Assembly (NCBI GenBank): GCA_009778065.1
Contig: WRKM01000026.1
Location: 1 to 40,947, forward strand
Reading direction: 5' to 3'
Length of the DNA stretch: 40,947 nt
Source of the DNA: Oscillospiraceae bacterium
GTDB lineage: Bacteria > Bacillota > Clostridia > Oscillospirales > Ruminococcaceae
Shown here: in pieces, positions 6,984 through 12,795 of the stretch
How the letters are laid out: every line of letters begins with the position of its first letter
Position numbering within the stretch: the first letter of the stretch is position 1
Program-made: the position numbers and the translations under genes
Notes under the pieces: model-generated
Told to the model about the DNA's origin: nothing
Seen by the model: the letters and a program-made list of their open reading frames with translations, nothing else
Databases searched by the model: none

Positions 6984-8363
6984 TTAGGAGATATTAGGCA
7001 AGGTATTAAAGCCCTTTTGTAAATCTTCATCAGTCGGCACCGAATCGGACATTTTTCCCTCATGGTAGCTTTGATATGCCGTCATATCAAAATACCCCGT
7101 ACCTGTTAACCCGAATAGAATGACCTTTTCTTCACCTGTTTCTTTACACTTTAAAGCCTCGTCAAACGCGCCTTTAATAGCGTGTGCGCTTTCGGGAGCG
7201 GGCAGAATACCCTCGCATCTCGCAAATTTTTCGGCGGCGGCGAAAACATCCGACTGGATATAGGATTTTGCCGTCATATAGCCATCGTGGTACAGCTTTG
7301 ATAATGCAGGGTTCATACCGTGATAGCGCAGACCTCCCGCGTGGTTCGGAGACGGGATAAAACCGCTGCCTACGGTATACATTTTGATTAGAGGTGTGGT
7401 CTGTCCCGTATCGCCGAAGTCGAGTGCGTATTTACCTCTCGTAAAGCTCGGACAGCTTGCGGGTTCTACCGCGATAAACTCAATATTATTGTTCCCTCTT
7501 ATTTTATCCGCCATATATGGGGAGATAAGCCCGCCTAAATTAGAGCCGCCGCCCGCGCAACCGATAATAACATCGGGTTTTAAGCCGTATTTATCCATAG
7601 CGAGCTTTGTTTCGAGTCCTATTACAGATTGATGCAGTAAAACATGGTTCAGCACGCTCCCTAAAACATATCGGCATTTCTGAGACTTTACCGCTATTTC
7701 AATCGCCTCAGACACCGCACAGCCGAGCGAACCGCCCGTACCCGGATTTTCGGATAAAATCTTCTTTCCTATTTCCGTTGTGTCTGAGGGCGAGGGTACG
7801 ACCTTCGCGCCGTAGGTTTCCATTAAAACCTTTCTGTAGGGTTTTTGCTCACTTGATACTTTAACCATATAAACAGTGAGTTCAAGCCCGAAATATGCAC
7901 ATGCCATTGATAACGCGCTTCCCCATTGCCCCGCGCCTGTTTCGGTGGTTAAATGGGTGAGACCTTGCTTCTTGGCGTAATATGCCTGCGCCGCCGCTGA
8001 ATTTAATTTATGAGAACCCGATGTATTGTTACCCTCAAACTTATAATAAATTTTTGCGGGCGTATCTAATACTTTTTCAAGACAATAGGCTCTCACAAGC
8101 GGAGAGGGACGGAACATTTTATAAAAGCTCAAAATTTCGTCGGGTATATTAATATACTCGTCTGTAACATTAAGCTCCTGCTCCACAAGTTCCTCGCAGA
8201 AAACGGGGAGTAAATCGTCTTTTACGCAGGGTTTTCCTGTTGCGGGGTGAATAAAGGGTTCGGGTTTTTCTTTCATGGCGGCTCTGATATTGTGCCACTT
8301 ATCGGGCATCTCGTGTTCTCCCAGATAAATTTTATAGGGTACGTCAAAAGCTGTGTCCTTCAT
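6984..8363 (-). CDS. trpB2: TrpB2-type tryptophan synthase beta chain
   Basis: The 459-residue PLP enzyme shows EGNNTSGSHKLNSA with the Schiff-base lysine K119, the ETGAGQWG loop (141-148), and the glycine-rich phosphate cradle GCAGGGSNLGG. The longer N-terminus with FRPSPL and these motif variants mark the TrpB2 branch rather than TrpB1. TrpB condenses indole (or a related substrate) with L-serine to tryptophan. TrpB2 proteins often lack a TrpA partner and may salvage free indole. No other trp gene is nearby, in line with that role. The start ATG lies behind GGAAAGGA. Its own promoter with an inverted repeat lies at 8396-8441. Confidence 0.9.
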   Translation of the reverse strand: MKDTAFDVPYKIYLGEHEMPDKWHNIRAAMKEKPEPFIHPATGKPCVKDDLLPVFCEELVEQELNVTDEYINIPDEILSFYKMFRPSPLVRAYCLEKVLDTPAKIYYKFEGNNTSGSHKLNSAAAQAYYAKKQGLTHLTTETGAGQWGSALSMACAYFGLELTVYMVKVSSEQKPYRKVLMETYGAKVVPSPSDTTEIGKKILSENPGTGGSLGCAVSEAIEIAVKSQKCRYVLGSVLNHVLLHQSVIGLETKLAMDKYGLKPDVIIGCAGGGSNLGGLISPYMADKIRGNNNIEFIAVEPASCPSFTRGKYALDFGDTGQTTPLIKMYTVGSGFIPSPNHAGGLRYHGMNPALSKLYHDGYMTAKSYIQSDVFAAAEKFARCEGILPAPESAHAIKGAFDEALKCKETGEEKVILFGLTGTGYFDMTAYQSYHEGKMSDSVPTDEDLQKGFNTLPNIS

Positions 8364-8395
8364 TTTGTTTTTCCTTTCCGCATTTTATGAGTTTA

Positions 8396-8427
8396 AAAAT
8401 ATGATTTATATAACTATATCATATTTT
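8396..8427. promoter_or_regulatory. 10-bp inverted repeat overlapping the trpB2 -10 box
   Basis: AAAATATGAT (8396-8405) and ATCATATTTT (8418-8427) form a perfect 10-base inverted repeat around a 12-base spacer. It covers the -10 box and start point of the trpB2 promoter, so it could be an operator. The site is AT-rich, which weakens the case. Confidence 0.4.
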
Positions 8428-8441
8428 TTATTATTTTTCAA
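8413..8441 (-). promoter_or_regulatory. trpB2 promoter
   Basis: On the minus strand TTGAAA (8441-8436) and TATAGT (8418-8413) are 17 bases apart, about 50 bases before the trpB2 ATG. Confidence 0.65.
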
Positions 8442-8490
8442 GCATTTTTTATATTTTCTTTACAAAACACAAAAGAAAAGCCGTGACATA

Positions 8491-8519
8491 TTGACAAGAA
8501 AGGATAAATCAATTATAAT
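8491..8519 (+). promoter_or_regulatory. Consensus promoter of the WalJ-like gene
   Basis: A perfect TTGACA (8491-8496) and a perfect TATAAT (8514-8519) are 17 bases apart. An AAAGGAG ribosome site precedes the ATG at 8569. Confidence 0.85.
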
Positions 8520-8568
8520 ATAACAAGGGGGGCAAGCCGCCTCTATTGTTACAAAAGGAGACTGATTA

Positions 8569-9360
8569 ATGTCATTAATTATACCTCTCTGTAGCTCAAG
8601 CAACGGTAATTCGGTCTTTGCGGGTTCAAGAAACGCAGGGATTTTGATTGACGTGGGCTGTAGCTTCAGAAAACTACGATTTTTACTTGATTCATGCGGG
8701 GTAGAATTCAGCGCGGTAAAAGCCGTACTCATCACCCATGAACACGACGACCACGTAAAGGGGCTGTACCAGCTGACAAGGCATACAGAAATTCCCGTAT
8801 ATGCCTCTGAAGGAACAATACAAGGACTCATCGCCGAGAACAAGGTCTCGTCCCGCACCCGTATATGCGATTTGTCCGAACTCGGTGATGCTCCGACAGA
8901 CTATAAAATAAACGCCTTCGCCACACCGCACGATTCGGCGGAAAGTATCGGCTTTACCCTCGAAAAAGGTGACTGTAAGATTGCTTACTGTACGGACTTA
9001 GGCTCTATTACACAGGAGGTCAGGAGCGGTATGGAGGGTGCGAATTTCGTGTTTTTAGAATCGAATTACGAGCCCGAGCTGTTACAAAAAAATATGCGTT
9101 ACCCCAATTACATAAAAAACCGTGTGGCTTCAGACAATGGGCATCTGTCTAACCGCGATTGCTCGGAATTTTTAACAGAGCTTGTCGAAGGCGGCGCAAC
9201 GAGATTTATTTTAGGGCATCTCAGCAGAGAAAATAACACACCTGCCATCGCCCGTGAGCGAGCGGCGAGGCGGCTCGCCGAGCATGGTGCGGTATATAAC
9301 CGGGATTACACGCTGGAAATCGCGCCGAGTGAAACAATAGGAGAGGTAGTAGCGGTTTAA
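8569..9360 (+). CDS. walJ: WalJ/YycJ-like metallo-beta-lactamase-fold hydrolase
   Basis: The 263-residue protein shows the metal site THEHDDHVKG (H57, H59, D61, H62), a preceding GILIDVGC strand, a later YCTDLGS aspartate, DNGHLSNRDC, and GHLSRENN, as in the YycJ/WalJ branch of this fold. YycJ has been described as a 5'-3' exonuclease with a role in DNA repair. In Bacillus it sits with the WalRK sensor genes, but here it stands alone under its own consensus promoter. The terminator at 9385-9416 closes the transcript. Fold and metal site are clear. The symbol is by family resemblance. Confidence 0.85.
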   Translation: MSLIIPLCSSSNGNSVFAGSRNAGILIDVGCSFRKLRFLLDSCGVEFSAVKAVLITHEHDDHVKGLYQLTRHTEIPVYASEGTIQGLIAENKVSSRTRICDLSELGDAPTDYKINAFATPHDSAESIGFTLEKGDCKIAYCTDLGSITQEVRSGMEGANFVFLESNYEPELLQKNMRYPNYIKNRVASDNGHLSNRDCSEFLTELVEGGATRFILGHLSRENNTPAIARERAARRLAEHGAVYNRDYTLEIAPSETIGEVVAV

Positions 9361-9384
9361 AAACGTAGCACGCCTAAAAGAAAA

Positions 9385-9416
9385 GAGCGGCAATTAAAGC
9401 CGCTCAAAATTTTTTA
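9385..9416. terminator. Bidirectional terminator between convergent genes
   Basis: GAGCGGC (9385-9391) pairs with GCCGCTC (9399-9405) around a 7-base loop, with an A-run before and a T-run after. It can end both the walJ transcript and the minus-strand lipoprotein transcript. Confidence 0.88.
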
Positions 9417-9451
9417 TTTTAAATAATTTATTTTTTTCGCGAAACCCGCTA

Positions 9452-11191
9452 TCAGTTAATATCTATAAGATTTATGTCCCCGTTGAACGTCATTGTATAA
9501 TCAATATTACGCGGCGAGTTTTGCACCCAACTATTACCCGAAACGCCCTCTTCGCCTATTTGAAGATACCGAATAACATCAGCGCGGGAAATCCAATCGA
9601 CATACAAAGCAGAAGCTAAGGGTTCTCTGTTTGATGAGGGGAAGAAAATTATTCTGTCGGGTACGGGATTAGATTCTAAATCGTAGAGAATACCTCTGAT
9701 ATAATTATATTCCCCGCTCTCCGATGTGTGGGCTTCGTGTATGCCATCAGAACCGAGTAGTCCCCATACATTCGGTAAAATCTCTTTATGCCCGTCAAAA
9801 TAAGGTTCAAGATTGAGAAGAACCATCTCGCCGTACTCTGTCACAGCGTTTTGATTATACGTATAGCAGACATCGGGTGCAGAACCTGATGCCAACATCG
9901 CGATAATTATGTCTTCTTCTTCCCAGCGCGGTACAACAACCCACTCAATTTCTATATTCAGTTCTTCGAGTACGCTCTTTTTAATCCACTCAGACCAAAC
10001 ATTTTTATCCGCAGGAGTACCCTCGTCTTTCTGACGGTCAAAAACCTCAACGGTTATCTTTTTCGTTGCCACAAAGCGACCGTCAATTATTTCGTCCGAC
10101 GCTCCCGAAATATTAGGATTCGGTAGTGCGGGGGTTGCTTGGCTTCCTGCCGGATTTGCGTCTGCGCCGTCAACTAATAAAATATATCCTGTTTCGGTTT
10201 TTTGAGTTGATATTTCTTCGCCCGGACCAATAACGACAGTGTGTTCTGCCCCGTCAATAATGAATTTGACATATAATAAAGTGCCGTCAACAATCGAAAC
10301 ATCATTGATGTGAAGCGAAGCAAGCCCCGTAAATGTTACCTCTTTAACGGTAGCGTTTTCAAACCAATTATTCCAGTCTGGCGGCATATTTATATCAACA
10401 CCATTTTCAGAAAAACCAATGTGCGTAACTGATTCAAGATTAACAGGCACAAAGCTGTCAAAAAATATATTACCGGCATTACCTCCGACAAACTCTGTAG
10501 CGGTTACTGTTAAAATCGTGATTTCGACTTTGTCTGCCGTATTAGACGGTTCATTTGCCCCCGTGGTCGGCTTCCTTTCAGCGGTAAATATAATATCATG
10601 CTCGCCCAAATCAACTGGCAGAGAAACATTATTATATTCATGTTCATAGACGAATTTTAAGCTTCCCTTGATTGAATCTGAATCCCCGCCAAGAGTTAAT
10701 GCGAGCCAATTTTCACCGCCTGTTTGCAGTCTTGCCAAAATAAATGCAATCTTGCCGAAATCTTCAACTGTTGTGTCAACTGTCTTTATGTATGTCTGCG
10801 AAAAACTGTCGAAATTCGCTTGCTGTCCTTGACCGTCTTTGCCTACGATAAACTCCATGTCTTTAATGCTGATTTTTACGTCACGAACCTCGTTGCCGTC
10901 AGCTGCCAAAATAAAACTCACGGTAATTTTCCCACAAGAAATATCAACAACATCGTAGCCGTTATACTCGTAACCATCGGATTTATAGCCCCTGCTCACA
11001 GTTCCTGTATAAAGAATCTCGCCGTCGTTCAGTATGATTTCTTCTGTTGGTGGTGTTGTTGTGTCTGATGTTCTGTCTCTTTCGGGAAGACTCTCGCCGT
11101 TATTGCCGCCACACCCCGCAAGAAGCCCTGTCGCTAAGGCGACCGCTAAAGCGGCAGTTATGAGTATTGCAATTATTTTTTTGATTTTCAT
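9452..11191 (-). CDS. Lipoprotein with a deleted substrate-binding (LplA-like) domain
   Basis: The 579-residue product has a lipoprotein signal peptide ending LLAGC (Cys27) and a Thr-rich spacer. A beta-rich region of unknown fold runs to about residue 373. From about 374 onward it resembles an ABC-transporter extracellular sugar-binding protein: VEVFDRQKDEG, then NIEIEWVVVPRWEEED, then ASGSAPDV, then LEPYFDGHK. The text then jumps to LYVDWISRADVIRYLQIGEEGV, which normally lies near the C-terminus of such proteins. The central two hundred or so residues of the usual domain are missing, so sugar binding is doubtful. It starts behind AGAAAGGA. No ABC permease or ATPase gene is near. It may be a repurposed surface protein. 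Confidence 0.68.
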   Translation of the reverse strand: MKIKKIIAILITAALAVALATGLLAGCGGNNGESLPERDRTSDTTTPPTEEIILNDGEILYTGTVSRGYKSDGYEYNGYDVVDISCGKITVSFILAADGNEVRDVKISIKDMEFIVGKDGQGQQANFDSFSQTYIKTVDTTVEDFGKIAFILARLQTGGENWLALTLGGDSDSIKGSLKFVYEHEYNNVSLPVDLGEHDIIFTAERKPTTGANEPSNTADKVEITILTVTATEFVGGNAGNIFFDSFVPVNLESVTHIGFSENGVDINMPPDWNNWFENATVKEVTFTGLASLHINDVSIVDGTLLYVKFIIDGAEHTVVIGPGEEISTQKTETGYILLVDGADANPAGSQATPALPNPNISGASDEIIDGRFVATKKITVEVFDRQKDEGTPADKNVWSEWIKKSVLEELNIEIEWVVVPRWEEEDIIIAMLASGSAPDVCYTYNQNAVTEYGEMVLLNLEPYFDGHKEILPNVWGLLGSDGIHEAHTSESGEYNYIRGILYDLESNPVPDRIIFFPSSNREPLASALYVDWISRADVIRYLQIGEEGVSGNSWVQNSPRNIDYTMTFNGDINLIDIN

Positions 11192-11272
11192 GGTAGTAAA
11201 TCCTTTCTGAATTTTTTTCTTCCCCGTTTAGCGAGCTGATAATTTCGAGCGTTTCGCTTTAAAAGTGATGTT

Positions 11273-11752
11273 TTAATACCCCCAAGGCATATCGGGCGGC
11301 AGTATTTTTTTAGCTTTTTCTCCAATTTCCTCTAACGTCAAACCCTTAGCTTCTTGTTTCATTTCTTCGCGCTTTTCTTCGGGAGCATACTTTTCAATTA
11401 CAATATCATTATAAGCTTTACGAGCAACGTATTCAGCAAAACCAAAAGTAATTAAAACCTTACATCTCGCGCATTTTCTGTATCCTGCGCTTTCGGTTGT
11501 TCTGTCGTGTTCGTAATAAAAATCGCACTCCCATTCATGGTTTCCCTGTCGGGTTTCGCCGCAAACATCACATTTTTCTAAGCAATTTTCGGGAACAGGC
11601 GAAAAATTTCCGTGCTTAATTATGACCTTATCGCAAACAGAACATTTTTGTTTGCATTGACCTTCAAGCTGAATAAAATTATGTTGCTCGTCACGGATTT
11701 TTCCGCACTTTGAACACTTGCAACCGTCCCATTTGTGAAATAAACATGCCAT
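11273..11752 (-). CDS. Small protein with four CxxC knuckles (zinc-binding, unknown role)
   Basis: The 159-residue protein has CxxC pairs at C13/C16, C37/C40, C61/C64 and C94/C97. The first three recur every 24 residues within a repeating pattern (KCxxC-G/D-K, then His, then a further Cys before the next knuckle). This suggests tandem zinc ribbons. The C-terminus is a charged helix rich in Glu and Lys. It has no signal peptide or membrane segment, so it should act in the cytosol. GGAGG precedes the ATG. It lies about 40 bases after the SHOCT-like gene and may share its transcript. I know of no assigned function. Confidence 0.65.
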   Translation of the reverse strand: MACLFHKWDGCKCSKCGKIRDEQHNFIQLEGQCKQKCSVCDKVIIKHGNFSPVPENCLEKCDVCGETRQGNHEWECDFYYEHDRTTESAGYRKCARCKVLITFGFAEYVARKAYNDIVIEKYAPEEKREEMKQEAKGLTLEEIGEKAKKILPPDMPWGY

Positions 11753-11791
11753 TTTAAATCCTCCAAAAATATATTTTCCCTTTTGCGCTGA

Positions 11792-12073
11792 TTACCAATT
11801 AAGAAGCTCTTTTCTTTTAGCCCTAAGTTCTTCCTCTGTGATTTTGCCGTCCTCAAAAAGCTTCTTGTAACCGTCGAATTCGGCTTGATTTCGCAAGCTT
11901 TCTTTCTTTAAATTTTTCACACATAATACCGCTATCAAGCCCGGCATAAAGCCACACATTCCCAAAAAGAAGAAGCCCCAAAAGCTACGCCCTTTCGCTT
12001 TAGCGATAAATCCGGGGATAAGACCAACTAAAGCCATTCCTATAAGAAAACCTAAAATTTGTGCAAATTCCAT
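11792..12073 (-). CDS. Small membrane protein with a C-terminal SHOCT-like motif
   Basis: The 93-residue protein has two hydrophobic segments (about residues 4-24 and 29-52) and a short cytosolic tail. The tail ends KLFEDGKITEEELRAKRKELL, the pattern of the SHOCT domain, a short helical tail found on many bacterial membrane proteins. I start it at the ATG at 12073, placed 8 bases after GGAGG, rather than at a TTG 15 bases upstream that overlaps the ribosome site. It leads the minus-strand group that continues with the CxxC protein. Function unknown. Confidence 0.68.
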   Translation of the reverse strand: MEFAQILGFLIGMALVGLIPGFIAKAKGRSFWGFFFLGMCGFMPGLIAVLCVKNLKKESLRNQAEFDGYKKLFEDGKITEEELRAKRKELLNW

Positions 12074-12198
12074 ACCTATTTCCTCCAAAAATATTTTCCC
12101 GCTTTCGTGGGTTTATTTTTTCGGGTAAATCGCCCCCAAAGTCCGAAAACGCGGCAGTTATGCCGTTTTTTCGTGGTTGAAAATACCCGCACTTAATA

Positions 12199-12227
12199 AT
12201 TATATCACAAGTATTTTTAAAAGTGGT
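12199..12227 (-). promoter_or_regulatory. Extended -10 promoter for the SHOCT/CxxC group
   Basis: On the minus strand TGATATAAT gives an extended -10 (TATAAT at 12204-12199). The -35 region (12227-12222) is poor, ACCACT, as is common with extended -10 promoters. The palindrome at 12226-12242 abuts and partly overlaps the -35. Confidence 0.5.
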
Positions 12228-12242
12228 GTGCTGACAGCACAC
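12226..12242. promoter_or_regulatory. 17-bp perfect palindrome between divergent promoters
   Basis: GTGTGCTG-A-CAGCACAC is a perfect inverted repeat with one central base, and it is GC-richer than its surroundings. It lies between the two divergent promoters, next to both -35 regions. It has no following U-run, so a DNA-binding site is likelier than a terminator. The helix-turn-helix protein encoded at 12322 is the obvious candidate to bind it. Confidence 0.55.
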
Positions 12243-12260
12243 ATACGAAAAATATTTTTG

Positions 12261-12289
12261 TTGTATATTAATTGAAGATATGTTAAAAT
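12261..12289 (+). promoter_or_regulatory. Promoter of the HTH-kinase pair
   Basis: TTGTAT (12261-12266) and TAAAAT (12284-12289) are 17 bases apart, about 30 bases before the ATG at 12322. Confidence 0.55.
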
Positions 12290-12321
12290 GGCTTTAAGAT
12301 ATATATGAGGAGGTGGCTCTT

Positions 12322-12795
12322 ATGGCGAAAAAAAAGAGCGAGCAAGGCAAAGTGCCTACTGCAACGCTTTTGACAAGAATATTTTCCACAAAAAATATTA
12401 AAAGTTTTGTTTTCAGGAATAAAGAACATTTGAAATTGCCGACTCTTGCGGAGCATTTGTCGGAGTTGTGTACTCAAAAGAGCGTTAAACCGAGTGATGT
12501 TATAAAAAATGCCGACATGGATAGATTTTACGGCGCGCAGATTTTTTCGGGCAAGCGGACTAACCCCTCGCGGGAATACCTGATAAGGCTTGCTTTTGGC
12601 TTGAGTTTAAGCTACAAAGAGTGCCAGCGGCTACTTACCGTAGCGGGAAAAAGTCTGCTTTATCCGAGAGTCGAGAGCGATGCGGTGATTATAAAATGTC
12701 TGCACAGCGGTCTATGCTATCATGAAGCGGAAAATTTACTTTTTGAAATGGGGCTGCCCACATTAGGGGGAGAACATGATAATAACAGAAAATAA
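12322..12795 (+). CDS. Helix-turn-helix (XRE-like) regulator paired with the kinase
   Basis: The 157-residue protein has a basic N-terminus. A Cro/CI-like domain runs over about residues 40-105: LAEHLSELC, KPSDVIKNADMDRFYGAQIFSGKRTNPSREYLIRLAFGLSLSYKECQRLL. This is the usual order of a scaffold helix, a turn, a recognition helix ending in a basic stretch, and closing helices. A helical C-terminal part (SDAVIIKCLHSGLCYHEAENLLFEMGL) follows. I start it at the ATG at 12322, correctly spaced from GAGGAGG, rather than a GTG at 12313 inside that site. It overlaps the kinase gene by 20 bases, so the two are coupled, and it may be the kinase's target. Confidence 0.75.
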   Translation: MAKKKSEQGKVPTATLLTRIFSTKNIKSFVFRNKEHLKLPTLAEHLSELCTQKSVKPSDVIKNADMDRFYGAQIFSGKRTNPSREYLIRLAFGLSLSYKECQRLLTVAGKSLLYPRVESDAVIIKCLHSGLCYHEAENLLFEMGLPTLGGEHDNNRK

